Positions 19,093 through 29,966 of a stretch of DNA of 64,000 bases are shown here, piece by piece. Origin of the DNA: Desulfuromonas versatilis (GTDB lineage Bacteria > Desulfobacterota > Desulfuromonadia > Desulfuromonadales > NIT-T3); assembly GCF_019704135.1 (NCBI RefSeq), contig NZ_AP024355.1, positions 3,479,034 to 3,543,033 of the forward strand, given 5' to 3'. Numbering within the stretch: position 1 is the stretch's first letter; each line of letters starts with the position of its first letter. A program made the position numbers and the translations under genes. The notes beneath the pieces are model-generated. The model did no database searches and had not been told where the DNA came from. It was given only the letters and a program-made list of their open reading frames with translations.

Positions 19093-20793
19093 ATGGCCTC
19101 ACTCTCCCCCAACGAAACCACCCTCTTCCTGCTTGCCCTCGGGGTGCTGCTGGCCGGCGCCCGCATCCTGGGCGAAGTCGCCCGGCGCTGCAACCAGCCC
19201 GCGGTGCTCGGCGAGATCGCCGCCGGCATCCTGCTGGGTCCCACGGTGCTGGGCAACCTGGCGCCGCAGCTCAGCGCCGCCCTGTTCCCGCGCAGCGGCG
19301 GGGGCGCGGTGGCCCTCGATGCCCTGATGACCCTGGCGATCACCCTGTTTCTGCTGGTTGCGGGGATGGAGATCAACCTCTCCAGCGTCTGGCGGCAGGG
19401 CAAGATGGCCCTGAGCGTCGGGATCGCCGGCATCGTCGGCCCGTTTGCCGCCGGCTTCGCTGCCGCCTGGTGGATGCCCGGACTGCTCGGCCTGGAGCCG
19501 GGCTCGGACAAGCTGATCTTCGCCCTGTTTCTCGGCACGGCCCTGTCGATCTCGGCGCTGCCGGTGATCGCCAAGACCCTGATGGACCTCAACCTCTACC
19601 GCAGCGATCTGGGCATGATGCTGATCGCCGCGGCGGTCTTCAACGACCTGGTGGGATGGATCGTCTTCGCGGTGATCCTGGGGTTGATGGGGACGGTGGG
19701 CGCGGGACACCCCGATATCGGCCTGACCATCTTCTGCGTGGTGGCCTTCGCCCTGCTCATGCTGACGGTGGTGCGCTGGCTGCTGCACCGCATCCTGCCC
19801 TGGATCCAGGCCCACACCAGCTGGCCCGGCGGGGTGCTCGGCTTTGCCCTGGCGCTGGCCCTGGTGTGCGCGGCCTTCACCGAATGGGTGGGGGTGCACG
19901 CGATCTTCGGCTCGTTTCTGGCCGGGGTGGCCCTGGGCGACTCGACGCACCTGCGGCAGCGCACCCGAGCCACCATCACCCAGTTCGTCTCCTTCATCTT
20001 CGCCCCGCTGTTCTTCGCCGGCATCGGGCTGAAGGTCGATTTCATCGCCCATTTCTCGCTGCTGCCGGTGCTGCTGGTGCTGGCCATCGCCTGCTTGGGC
20101 AAAATCGCCGGCTGCGGGCTGGGGGCGCGGCTGGCCGGCCTGCCGAAACGGGAGGCCTGGGCCCTGGGCCTGGGGATGAACGCCCGCGGGGCGATGGAGA
20201 TCATCCTCGGCCTGCTGGCGCTGCAGTACGGGGTGATCAACGAGCGGCTGTTCGTCGCCCTGGTGGTGATGGCGCTGGTCACCTCGCTGATCAGCGGGCC
20301 GGCCATCCAGGCGGTGCTGCGGCTGCGCAAGCCGCGGCGCTTCATCAACTATCTCAAGGCCCGGGCCTTCATCCCCCGCCTGCAGGCCTCCAACCGCGAG
20401 GCGGCGATCCGCGAGCTGACCCAGGTGCTGGCACCGCTGGCGGCCCTGCCCCCCGAAGAGGTGGCGCAGGCGGTGCTGGCCCGCGAGGCGCTCATGCCCA
20501 CCGGCATCGGCCATGGGGTGGCGGTGCCCCACGCCCGCCTCGACAACCTGGCGACCCCCCTGCTGGGGGTGGGCATCAGCTGCGCGGGCATCGATTTCGA
20601 CGCTCCCGACGGGCGCCCGGCCTCGCTGGTCTTTCTGCTGCTGACCCCGCGGGAGGACGACGGCGCCCAGTTGGAGATCCTGGCCGACATCTCGCGCACC
20701 TTCCGCGACAAGCCGATGCGCGACCAGGCCCTGGAGGCCTGCGGCGCCACCGAGTTCTTCGCCCTGGTCCGGGCCGGCCAGGAGGAGCACTGA
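19093..20793 (+). CDS. CPA2 cation:proton antiporter fused to a PTS EIIA domain
   Basis: 566 residues. Residues about 1-410 form the 12-helix Na+/H+ exchanger domain (NQPAVLGEIAAGILLGPTVLG, FNDLVGWIVFAVILG, the GLKVDFIAHFSLLP region and NARGAMEIILGLLALQYG). Residues about 425-560 form a PTS EIIA type-2 domain with phospho-His in GIGHGVAVPHAR. Antiporters of this build exchange Na+ or K+ for H+ at the inner membrane, and the EIIA part suggests control by the phosphotransferase relay. It is a single-gene unit closed by the terminator at 20923-20966. Confidence 0.93.
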   Translation: MASLSPNETTLFLLALGVLLAGARILGEVARRCNQPAVLGEIAAGILLGPTVLGNLAPQLSAALFPRSGGGAVALDALMTLAITLFLLVAGMEINLSSVWRQGKMALSVGIAGIVGPFAAGFAAAWWMPGLLGLEPGSDKLIFALFLGTALSISALPVIAKTLMDLNLYRSDLGMMLIAAAVFNDLVGWIVFAVILGLMGTVGAGHPDIGLTIFCVVAFALLMLTVVRWLLHRILPWIQAHTSWPGGVLGFALALALVCAAFTEWVGVHAIFGSFLAGVALGDSTHLRQRTRATITQFVSFIFAPLFFAGIGLKVDFIAHFSLLPVLLVLAIACLGKIAGCGLGARLAGLPKREAWALGLGMNARGAMEIILGLLALQYGVINERLFVALVVMALVTSLISGPAIQAVLRLRKPRRFINYLKARAFIPRLQASNREAAIRELTQVLAPLAALPPEEVAQAVLAREALMPTGIGHGVAVPHARLDNLATPLLGVGISCAGIDFDAPDGRPASLVFLLLTPREDDGAQLEILADISRTFRDKPMRDQALEACGATEFFALVRAGQEEH

Positions 20794-20922
20794 GCCGCGC
20801 CGGGCGATTGAATATTTCTGTACACTTTTTCCGGAATTTGCCTTAAAATCAGCTTTATCGACAGACAACGGATCGGGCCGGGCTCACCGGCGCGAGGTCT
20901 TTGCAGACACCGCAGTTTTTCG

Positions 20923-20966
20923 CCCCGTCCCGCGACCGCACCACGGTCGCCGGCGCGGGGTTTTTT
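20923..20966 (+). terminator. Intrinsic terminator after the antiporter
   Basis: Long GC stem (CCCCG...GCGACCG with CGGTCGC...CGGGG) followed by six T. It lies inside the apparent upstream extension of the sulfatase frame and so argues for the later start of that gene. Confidence 0.8.
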
Positions 20967-21017
20967 CGTGGGGGAACTGGCTCCCCCGCCGGCTCGTTTT
21001 TTCCTTCGGAGTGGCCC

Positions 21018-22718
21018 TTGAACCTGCCCTGCCTTCGTCAACGCCTCAAGTCCCTGGCGAGAAGCCGCTACCTGGTGTTTCTGCTGCTGGTGCTGGCTGC
21101 CACCCGCATCGTGCAGCAGTGCGGCGGGCTGCCCTGGCCGCTACCGGCCTGGCGCCTGGAGATCCCGCTGCTGCTCTACCTGTACCTGCTGGGGAACCTG
21201 GCCACCCGTCCCTCAAGGCTGCAGCCGGTGATCGCGGCGCTGCCGATTCTGCTGCTCTACGCCGTGTTCGACCTCTACTACCTGCAGTTCGGCCGCCTGC
21301 TGCGCATCACCGAGGTGAACGAGATCCCGGAGATGCTGCAGGTGCTGCCCTGGGGGGTAAAAATCCTCGGCGGCCTGGCCTTGGGCCTGCCCCTGGGGGC
21401 CTTTGCCCTGAGCCTCGCCCCGCGCCGCCTCGGCCGCGCCGCGCTGGCGGGCCTGCCCCTGCTGGCGTTGCTGGTGGCCGTCAAGGCGACCCCCGAGGGG
21501 TTCATGACGGGCTTTGAAAAGACCCAGAAGGAGATCGTCTTCTTCTCCGACGCCCTGAGCGCCGGCAACAACGGGCGGCTCTCCATGGTGCTCTACAACG
21601 AGGCCCGCCGCGGCAGCTACCTGGCCGAGACCGTCGACTTCCGCGAAGCCGCGGAGCCGTTGAAGAGCTTCGAGGAGGCCGTCGCCCAGGTCAAGGCCCA
21701 GCGCAGCAAGCGCAACGTCCACCTGATCGTGCTGGAGAGCTTCCTCGATCCGGAACTGCTGCGCGGAGCGCATTTCTCGCGCAGCCCGGTCCACCCCGAT
21801 TTCGCCAAGCTGGTGGGGGGCAAGGGGAGCCTTTCGATCTCCCCGGTGTTCGGCGGGGGCACCGCTCAGGCCGAATTCGAGGTGCTGTGCGGGGTCCCGG
21901 CGCTGCGGGAGCTCTCGGGGATCGAGTTCGACCTGTTCACCGGCGCCAAGACCCTCTGCCTGCCCCACATCCTCGAACAGGGGGGCTACCAGGCCATCGC
22001 CACCAACGCCTTCGTCCCCGACTTCTTCAACTCGACCAACGCCTACGAGGGGATGGGCTTCGACCAGATCTACTACCCCCGCGAGTACGCCCCCGGCCTG
22101 CAGAGCTACCTGAGCGCCGGCGACGTCAGCGGCGAGACCTACATGTTCGATGGCGACCTGCTCTCGCAGAACCTGGAGTTCGTCCAACGCCAGCTCAAGG
22201 AGAACCGTGGCGAGCCGCTCTTCAACTACGTGATCAGCATGTACGGCCACCTGCCCCACGACATCAACCTCGACAAGAGGCCGCTGCTCATCGCGGTGGC
22301 CGGGGACCTGCACGACGAGCAGCTGGTGCGCGCGGTCAACCAGCATTACTACCGCACCCAGGCGCTGGCCGCGTTCATCAAGGGGCTGCAGCGCATCGAC
22401 CCCAAGAGCCTCATCGTGCTGGTCAGCGACCACCTGCCGCCGCTGACCTACGGTCCCAACACCTACCGCGACCTCGGCTACCTCGACGGCGCCGAGAACT
22501 ACATGCACCTCAACCGGGTGTATTTCATCGAAAACGGCAAACCCGTCCAGTACCAGCGGATCCACCACTTCGACATCCCCAAGATCGTCCTGAACTACGT
22601 CTCGCGGGGCGCCTACTGCCGCGACCAGGCCTGCGGCTTCACCCGCCGCGACGAGGCCGTGGACAAGACAGTCTACCGCGACGGCTACATGGCGATCATG
22701 GCGCGAGCCATGATGTGA
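21018..22718 (+). CDS. LTA synthase-like membrane sulfatase/phosphoglycerol transferase
   Basis: 566 residues from a TTG at 21018 (CGGAG eight bases upstream); the frame is open to 20901, but that part contains a terminator. Four to five N-terminal membrane helices (about 15-180) precede an extracytoplasmic alkaline-phosphatase-fold sulfatase domain. VHLIVLESFLDPELL supplies metal ligands, GGGTAQAEFE the catalytic Thr, and VSDHLPPL the distal metal site. Related enzymes (LtaS, OpgB) transfer phosphoglycerol from phosphatidylglycerol to surface glycans. In a Gram-negative the acceptor may be periplasmic glucan; this is inference, though a glucan synthase lies 22 kb away. Confidence 0.87.
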   Translation: MNLPCLRQRLKSLARSRYLVFLLLVLAATRIVQQCGGLPWPLPAWRLEIPLLLYLYLLGNLATRPSRLQPVIAALPILLLYAVFDLYYLQFGRLLRITEVNEIPEMLQVLPWGVKILGGLALGLPLGAFALSLAPRRLGRAALAGLPLLALLVAVKATPEGFMTGFEKTQKEIVFFSDALSAGNNGRLSMVLYNEARRGSYLAETVDFREAAEPLKSFEEAVAQVKAQRSKRNVHLIVLESFLDPELLRGAHFSRSPVHPDFAKLVGGKGSLSISPVFGGGTAQAEFEVLCGVPALRELSGIEFDLFTGAKTLCLPHILEQGGYQAIATNAFVPDFFNSTNAYEGMGFDQIYYPREYAPGLQSYLSAGDVSGETYMFDGDLLSQNLEFVQRQLKENRGEPLFNYVISMYGHLPHDINLDKRPLLIAVAGDLHDEQLVRAVNQHYYRTQALAAFIKGLQRIDPKSLIVLVSDHLPPLTYGPNTYRDLGYLDGAENYMHLNRVYFIENGKPVQYQRIHHFDIPKIVLNYVSRGAYCRDQACGFTRRDEAVDKTVYRDGYMAIMARAMM

Positions 22719-22773
22719 CACGCCCGCCGCGCCGAAGCTGGTGTGCGGCGCTCGGGACAAATTGCTCTGCCGC

Positions 22774-22820
22774 AAAAGCAAACAGGCCTCTTTCCGCGAA
22801 AGAGGCCTGTTTGCTTTTTT
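22774..22820. terminator. Bidirectional terminator
   Basis: Perfect 20-bp stem (22774-22793 with 22799-22818), loop CCGCG, T-run on the plus strand and A-run before it, between convergent genes. Confidence 0.95.
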
Positions 22821-22843
22821 ACCGATTGAAAATGCGCTGCGGG

Positions 22844-23230
22844 TCAGGGGACCGCGCCGGCAAAATACTGCTCCGATCCCTTGGTCAGCTCCAGGGCCTG
22901 CTCGAAGGTGAAGCCGATCGGCTTCATCAGGAACACGGCCATGATGCCGATAATCAGCAAGGCCGCGGTCCAGTTGAGCAGCGCGGTCAGAAACGGCCAG
23001 TCGGCCTGGGGCTTGGCGACCTGCTCGCTCTTTTTCGCCTCCTGCTCGTCGCGGGCCATGACCCGGGCGGCCTTGCGCATGATGCGCCCGGAACTGAGGA
23101 ACAGGACCGCGGAGATGATGAATTGAGGCATGAGCTCGGTGGAGAGTTGGCCGGTGCCGAGCATCAGGCCGTAGAAGATCATGGCGCAGATCCCCAGCAG
23201 GGTCATGTGCTGGCTCAGCTTGGCGTTCAT
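22844..23230 (-). CDS. Hypothetical two-helix membrane protein
   Basis: 128 residues from the ATG at 23230, preceded by AAGGAG; the longer open frame to 23368 lacks support. Two or three hydrophobic segments (LLGICAMIFYGLMLG, MPQFIISAVLFLSSG and LNWTAALLIIGIMAVFL) flank a charged cytoplasmic loop rich in Lys/Glu. No family recognised. Single gene, downstream of the shared terminator. Confidence 0.7.
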   Translation of the reverse strand: MNAKLSQHMTLLGICAMIFYGLMLGTGQLSTELMPQFIISAVLFLSSGRIMRKAARVMARDEQEAKKSEQVAKPQADWPFLTALLNWTAALLIIGIMAVFLMKPIGFTFEQALELTKGSEQYFAGAVP

Positions 23231-23443
23231 GTCGGTTCTCCTTGGCGAGCCGGAAAATAACGTCGGTTTGACTCTCCCGGCCGAGGCCGGATGCAAACTG
23301 CGAGGACCCCGTTCCAAACTGATTCGAGACCATGTTCTAAACTTACCCGGCGTTTGCCAGGATGTCAACAGAAAGTGGCGGGCGGCCCGGCCGGATAAGC
23401 TACCGGCGGAGGGGGGGAGATGAGGTGGGGGGCGCGGGGCAGC

Positions 23444-24280
23444 TCAGGCGCTCCGCCGGGATTGCTCGAGCCGGGCCTGGTGACGGGCCGGCAGCCTGCG
23501 GCGGGTCTTGGCCAGCCCCCAGGCGCTTGCCGCCAGGCCCCCGGCGATGCCGTGGAAACAGGCGATGCGCGCCAGCAGTTCGCTCCCGGCCAGGCCGGCC
23601 CCGGCGAGCAGGAACAGCAGCACCACCAGCAGGGCGAAGGTCGCCGGCAAAACCCTGCTGCGGCCGAGGGTTCCCAGCAGCAGCACGGCGGAAAACATCC
23701 CCCACATGCCCAGGTAGGCGGCCAGGGTGCCGGCCTGCGGCGCCTGGCCCAGGCCCGCCTCGGGCAGGATGGTCTGGGAAATCAGCGAGAGCCAGAAAAC
23801 CCCCAGGCAGCCGAGGGTGGCGGCGCCGAAGGCCTGGCGCTTTTTCCAGTGGATAAAGCCCAGCGCGACCTGCCATACCCCCAGGTAGAACAGGCCTAGG
23901 GCGGCGACCGGCGCGCTGCCCAGGTAGCCAGCCCGGAAGAGGCTGAAGACCAGCATCGCCATGCCCAGGGCGAGCACTCCCCAGGGGGAGATAAACGGCT
24001 GCTCCAGGGGCGCAGCGGGCAGCGGTGGGCGGGAAGAGCTGCCCAGGTCTTGGGGATGCAAAATCGCCCCGAGAGTCTCAATCCCCGGGCCGCTGGGGTC
24101 GGCGGGGACCTCGGCGGCGCAAAGCCGCTCGGCAAGTTCGCGGTACTTGGCGCAGGCGCGGAAATTGGCGGAACAGTGGCGGATGATCATCGCCGCGTCG
24201 TGGGAGGAGATGTAGCCGCAACCCACGTCGCAGTACTCATCGTCTTTGGCGTAAAAAGGGCAAATGATTTCCTGGGCCAT
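23444..24280 (-). CDS. SatP/GPR1-like carboxylate transporter with Cys-rich N-terminal domain
   Basis: 278 residues. Residues 1-52 form a Cys/His-rich module (CPFYAK, YCDVGCGYIS, HDA, HC, C) with Cys7, 17, 21, 36 and 43. After a Pro/Ser linker of about 45 residues come six hydrophobic segments resembling the acetate uptake family SatP/YaaH/GPR1 (FISPWGVLALGM, LFYLGVWQVALGFIHWKKRQAFGAATLGCLGVFWLS). The family moves acetate or succinate with H+ at the inner membrane. The N-terminal module recurs on the MFS transporter at 47.3-49.0 kb. A sigma-54-type promoter (24398-24414) and two palindromes lie upstream, next to a sigma-54 regulator gene. Transport family likely; substrate and module function are inferred. 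Confidence 0.78.
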   Translation of the reverse strand: MAQEIICPFYAKDDEYCDVGCGYISSHDAAMIIRHCSANFRACAKYRELAERLCAAEVPADPSGPGIETLGAILHPQDLGSSSRPPLPAAPLEQPFISPWGVLALGMAMLVFSLFRAGYLGSAPVAALGLFYLGVWQVALGFIHWKKRQAFGAATLGCLGVFWLSLISQTILPEAGLGQAPQAGTLAAYLGMWGMFSAVLLLGTLGRSRVLPATFALLVVLLFLLAGAGLAGSELLARIACFHGIAGGLAASAWGLAKTRRRLPARHQARLEQSRRSA

Positions 24281-24397
24281 GAATCCATCCAGAAATCGTT
24301 CGGCTCGGCGGGAGGGGCACGGGGGAGTGACGCAGCTCGTCCCTCAACGATCTGCGCCACTCCCGTACCGATAAGGAGTAACGATGCTCAAGAAAAG

Positions 24398-24414
24398 AGC
24401 AACGGGCATGCCAA
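24398..24414 (-). promoter_or_regulatory. Predicted sigma-54 (-24/-12) promoter of the SatP-like gene
   Basis: Minus strand TGGCATG-CCCG-TTGCT with correct GG-N10-GC spacing. It is nearly identical over 19 bases to the element at 49036-49052 (TGGYATGCCCGTTGCTCTT). Predicted start about 24387, giving a leader of about 105 nt. Confidence 0.75.
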
Positions 24415-24634
24415 AAGCCGACGGCGCCGGGATGAAACAGAAATCATCTTTTATATCAAGCACTTGGATCATGGCGGCGGGCTTCGAGAAACGTCCGAAC
24501 CGCCCCCCTGCCCTGCCCGGATGCAAAATCGCCGGCCCGGCCCGGCTGCCCTCCCCCGGAGGAATGGCCGCAGACAGGAAATCGATCCATTAATTTCGGT
24601 ATCTTAGCTAAGCGGGAAGACGATGTGAGGGTAT

Positions 24635-24650
24635 TTTGCAGCCGTGCAAA
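24635..24650. promoter_or_regulatory. Palindrome TTTGCA-GCCG-TGCAAA (possible activator site)
   Basis: Perfect 6-4-6 palindrome about 220 bp upstream of the -24 element of the SatP-like gene. Confidence 0.6.
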
Positions 24651-24665
24651 TCCGCCGACGGCTTT

Positions 24666-24681
24666 TTCGCAGAACTGCAAT
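24666..24681. promoter_or_regulatory. Palindrome TTCGCA-GAAC-TGCAAT (possible activator site)
   Basis: Second 6-4-6 site, 31 bp centre to centre from the first (about three helical turns) and four bases from the stop codon of the sigma-54 response regulator gene. The remaining parts of the 404-bp gap 24281-24684 hold only the -24/-12 promoter. Confidence 0.6.
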
Positions 24682-24684
24682 GGA

Positions 24685-26057
<1,373 letters not shown>

Positions 26058-26061
<4 letters not shown>

Positions 26062-28031
26062 AATTGGTAATCCTCGCGTTTGACCGGCAGCCGGACGGTG
26101 ATCGAAGTGCCTTTGCCGACGGTGCTTTCCAGTTCGATGCGGCCATGGTGCATGTCGATAATCTGCTTGGTGATGGCCAGCCCCAGCCCGGTGCCCCGGG
26201 TCTTGGTGGTGAAAAAGGGCTCGAAGATGCGTTCCTGGAGGTCTTCGGGAATCCCTGAGCCGTTGTCGCCAAAGACGATGTCGACAAATCCGGCGGGGTC
26301 GAGCCGGGTGGTCACCTCGAGCCGCCCCCCCTCGCTCATGGCGTTGCCCGCGTTGAGGATCAGGTTGATGGCTACCTGGCGCAGCTGGTCCGGGTCGACC
26401 AGGATCGGCGGCAGCTCGCGGCAGAAATCCTTGACCACCGCGACATGGTGCATGTCGGTGTGGTTGGCCGCAAAGTCGACGATCTGGCCGAGCAGGGCGT
26501 TGATGTCGGTCTCCTCGAGGGTCGGCTTGGGGGTGCGGGCGTAGCTGAGCAGGTCCTGGACGATCTTCTTGCAGCGCTTGCTCTCCCGCTTGATTTCGTG
26601 GATGTATTTGAAGTTGGGGTCTTCGGGGTCGATCTTCTTCTCCAGGTACCCGGCGTAGCCGAGGATCACCCCCAGCGGGTTGTTGATCTCGTGGGCCACC
26701 CCCGAGGAGAGGATCCCCAGCGAGGCCATCTTCCCCTGCTGGGCCAGGGCCGCCTCCATCTCCCGGTTGTGCTGGATGATCTCGGTCATGCGGTTGAAGG
26801 CCGCGGCCAGCTCGCCGAGCTCGTCCCGGGTGTCGACCTTCATCTTGTGGTCCAGCCGCCCCCTCTTGACCTGGCGGATCACCCCGATCATGTGGTTGAT
26901 CGGGTCGGTGAAGATCTTCGCGGCCAGCGAGACCATCCCGGTGGCGAGCAGCCACACCAGCAGGGTGATCACCATCATGCTGGCGAGGATGCGGCCGCGG
27001 ATCAGGTTGGCCTCGTGGTAGAACTCGTCCTCGTAGGCGCCCACCGCCACGATCCAGTCCCATGGCTGAAAGTAGCGGTAGCGCACCAGCTTCATGCGCG
27101 GCTCGGCCTCGCCCGGTGCCTTCCAGGGATAACGGATCCAGCCGTCCTTGCGCACCGTCATCTCGCGGATGAACTGCTTGCCGTCCTGGGCGGTGGCGTC
27201 GATGATCATCTGCCCTTCCGAGTCGGGATGGACGGTGAGGGTGCCGAGCCGGTCGACGCAGAAGATGTAGCCGCTGCGGCCCACCTTCTTGCTCTTGATC
27301 TTGCTCTTCAGCTCTTCGAAGGAGCGGCGCTCGAAGGCCAGGTCCTCGGTGGTCTCATCCAGGTACCCCCCCACCGCGATGATCCAGTCCCAGGCGGGAA
27401 AGTAGCGGTAGGCGACGATCTTGCGCCGGGGGAAGCGGTCGCCCAGAATTTCGTTGCGCCAGGGGTAGACGATATACAGCACCTCTCCCGGAGCCGAGGC
27501 AAGGGCCGCCCGGCACATGCTGCGGATGAAATAGCGGCCGTCCTCGTCCTTTTCATCGTAGATGTTTTCTCCCTCGCGGGCCAGGTGCACGGCCAGCGTC
27601 CCCTTGCTGGTCAGGGCGTAGATGTAGCCGGTCTCGCCGATGTTGACCCGCTTGAGGGCCCGGCGGGCTTCGCTTTTCGCCGTCGCGGGATCGGCCTGGC
27701 CGCTGAGGACCTGGCTCTGCTGGGCCTCGACCAGCGAATAGGCGAGGTTGGCCAGGGTGGCCAGCTCCTCCTGGATGGTTTTCTGCTTGTCCTGCTTGTA
27801 GACCTGGAACTGCTGGTAGTGGGCGTCGAGCAGGTCGGTGGTGAAGCGGGCCATGTGCTCCAGATCGTCCTTGCTGGTCTGTGTGATGCCGCGGTAGGCC
27901 TGTTGGTTGGCGATGTAGCCGATGATCCCCGCCACCAGGAACAGCGGCAGGGTCACCAGGGGCAGCACCACCACCAGCATTTTCCAGCGCAGCTTGAGGT
28001 CGTTGACGAATCTGAAGAGGAATCTGCTCAT
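26058..28031 (-). CDS. Double-Cache sensor histidine kinase
   Basis: 657 residues. TM1 about 17-40. Two consecutive Cache-type sensor modules (about 130-225, GYIYALTSKGTLAVHL to WDWIIAVGGYLDE; about 250-335, GYIFCVDRLGTLTVHP to WDWIVAVGAYEDE) occupy the periplasm and look like a duplication. TM2 about 350-372, HAMP 373-420, HisKA with His447 (SSGVAHEINNPLG), and HATPase_c with NLILNAGNAMSEGG, GDNGSGIPE and GTGLGLAI. Cache modules often bind small carboxylates or amino acids. Stop and start overlap with the response regulator gene. Together with the transporter downstream this suggests a carboxylate-sensing system. Confidence 0.93.
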
Positions 28032-28136
28032 GCTCCGGTTCAGGCAGGGGTGAGAATTGGGGAATTATCATGTATACGGCGGGTCGAAGTCAAGCTCCGC
28101 GGCCGCAAGCGGGGGGAAACCGGCGCCCCCCGGCGT

Positions 28137-29276
28137 TCAGGAATAGCGCTCGCGCTCCCCGGAGGTGTCCGGCAGGGAAAAAGCGCGCCGGTAGTTGCGG
28201 ACCTCGGCCAGGGCGATCTTGATGATGCTCGCGACCGGCACGCCGATGATCATCCCCAGCACCCCATAGAGCTTGCCGCCCATGATGATGGCGATAATGA
28301 CCCACAGCGGGTGCAGGTTGGCGAACCGGGAGATGAGGATGGGGATCAGGATGAAGTTGTCGACGATGACCTGGGCGATGAGGAAATAGACGATGACGAT
28401 CCACCAGAACTGGGCGCCGATGCCCAGGTCGACGGCTGCGATGACGATGCCGGGGATCATCCCGACGATCGGGCCGATATAGGGGATCAGGTTGGTCACC
28501 CCGGCGAACAGCCCGAGGATGGGGGCGTAGCGGATGTCGGTGAAGGAGAGCCCCAGCGCCACCACCAGGCCGACGATGAACGCTTCGATGATGCGCCCGC
28601 GGATGAAGTGGGTCATCTGGTTGCTGATGTGGTAGTACAGGTCGTGCGCCATCTCGAAGTAGCGGTTGGGTACCATGGCGATGCAACTGCGCACCGTGCG
28701 GCTGCCGTCGCGCAGGAAGAAAAAGGAGAACAGCGGCACCAGGATCATCAGGCTGCCCAGGCGCAGGGCCGACTTGGGGGTCTGGACCAGGATCTCGGCC
28801 AGGATGTGCTCGGCCAGGTTGCGGGCCCTGCCGGGCAGATCGTAGTTTTCGACGAAGGGGAAGCGGTTCTGCAGGTTGGCCTGGGCGTCCTTGAGAAAAC
28901 CGACGAAGCGCGCCATGTAGCGCGGCAGATCGGTGCGCAGCGAGGTCCACATCTCCTGCCAGTGGGGGCTGAGCCAGGTCGCCAGCAGCACCAGCAGCAC
29001 CGCAACCAGCAGAAAGATGATGAAGATGCTGGTGGTGCGGCTGATCTCCTCGCGTTCGACGAAGGTCACCATGGGATCGAGCAGCAGGGTGACGATCAGC
29101 GAGAGCAGCACGGGCAGAAACAGCCCGGCGGTGGCCGTCCGGATCAGCGAGATGATGGTCGAGGCCGAACTGAAGATGGCCAGTCCGGTGGCGATGGCGG
29201 CGGTCAGCACCAGGAAAAGAACCAGGATCTGGGCGCGGGTCAGGCCCTTCACGGTGGTGCGCCGGTCGGGTTTCAT
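28137..29276 (-). CDS. AI-2E family (PerM-like) transporter
   Basis: 379 residues with about eight membrane helices in the AI-2E pattern: paired helices at the start (TRAQILVLFLVLTAAIATGLAIF), a long soluble loop about 95-190, and the conserved block FAGVTNLIPYIGPIVGMIPGIV with PLWVIIAIIMGGKLYGVLGMIIGVPVA. Members include autoinducer-2 exporters and Na+/H+-type permeases; the substrate here is unknown. The start overlaps the stop of the cNMP-binding gene (ATGA), so both are translated together. Confidence 0.92.
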   Translation of the reverse strand: MKPDRRTTVKGLTRAQILVLFLVLTAAIATGLAIFSSASTIISLIRTATAGLFLPVLLSLIVTLLLDPMVTFVEREEISRTTSIFIIFLLVAVLLVLLATWLSPHWQEMWTSLRTDLPRYMARFVGFLKDAQANLQNRFPFVENYDLPGRARNLAEHILAEILVQTPKSALRLGSLMILVPLFSFFFLRDGSRTVRSCIAMVPNRYFEMAHDLYYHISNQMTHFIRGRIIEAFIVGLVVALGLSFTDIRYAPILGLFAGVTNLIPYIGPIVGMIPGIVIAAVDLGIGAQFWWIVIVYFLIAQVIVDNFILIPILISRFANLHPLWVIIAIIMGGKLYGVLGMIIGVPVASIIKIALAEVRNYRRAFSLPDTSGERERYS

Positions 29277-29806
29277 GGCTTATCGGCGGCCGGCTGGGGG
29301 AGCCCGCCGAGTTGGGACTTGAGACGGTGGATTTCCTGCCCGGCGGCCTGCAGGCGTTCGCTGACCACCCGGGTGAGCCCGAGCAGGATGGCGTTGGCGA
29401 TGTTCGGGTGTTTCTGCGCGGTTTCCAGCAGGTCGGCGCGAAACAGCCCGACCAGTTCGGTGGTGTCGAGGGTGCGGGCGATGGCGGTGCGGGTGGCGGG
29501 GGCGGTCAGCGTGGTTTCGCCGAAAAAATCCCCCGGGCCGAGGACGGCCAGCTCATCCTCCGTCCCCTGGGGGCCGCGGGCATAGATGCCGACCCGGCCG
29601 CTGCGGATGACGTACATGCCCGATCCGGGGTCCCCCTCCTCGAAGACGACCTCCTTGGGGGCGTAGCGGCGGATGTGCACCAGGGACTCGAGAAAGACCA
29701 GTTCGCGTTTGCCGAGCTCGGCGAAAACCGGAACGGTCCCGAGAAAAAAGGCCAGCGAATCCTCGTCAGGTTTTTTGCGGAAGATGTTGCTCCAGATCGG
29801 GTTCAC
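29273..29806 (-). CDS. Cyclic nucleotide-binding domain protein
   Basis: 177 residues with one cNMP-binding beta-roll: FAELGKRELVFLESLVHIRRYAPKE, the phosphate-binding-cassette region LAVLGPGDFFGETTLTAPATRTA, and a C-terminal helix. There is no DNA-binding helix-turn-helix, so it is not a CRP-type regulator. Translationally coupled to the AI-2E permease, so it may gate or regulate that transporter; this is inference from the overlap. Confidence 0.88.
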   Translation of the reverse strand: MNPIWSNIFRKKPDEDSLAFFLGTVPVFAELGKRELVFLESLVHIRRYAPKEVVFEEGDPGSGMYVIRSGRVGIYARGPQGTEDELAVLGPGDFFGETTLTAPATRTAIARTLDTTELVGLFRADLLETAQKHPNIANAILLGLTRVVSERLQAAGQEIHRLKSQLGGLPQPAADKP

Positions 29807-29966
29807 AGCTCGGCTCCTGGACGGCGGCCTGAAAGAAAAACGGAGCGGACATTTATAGCAGCCCGGAAAGAAAAAATCAGCAAAACCAGCCGGTTACTTC
29901 CTGGGATCGGAGATTCTCAGGGCGCGCGCCGCCGCTCCCGGGCGAAGCGCCGGAACCGGCAGCGGC

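Noticed and set aside
19044-20846. A 600-residue plus-strand frame overlapping the antiporter
   Set aside because: Other frame of the antiporter gene; Arg/Pro/Gly-rich with no motifs.
24384-24593. 69-codon plus-strand frame with AAGGAG before its ATG
   Set aside because: It runs over the predicted sigma-54 promoter, has no recognisable motif and no hydrophobic or structural pattern. The apparent ribosome-binding site may be chance.
26445-29585. A 1046-residue open frame on the plus strand
   Set aside because: It lies antisense to the kinase and AI-2E genes, whose families are certain. Its His/Gln/Gly/Asp-rich composition is the usual shadow of high-GC coding DNA.
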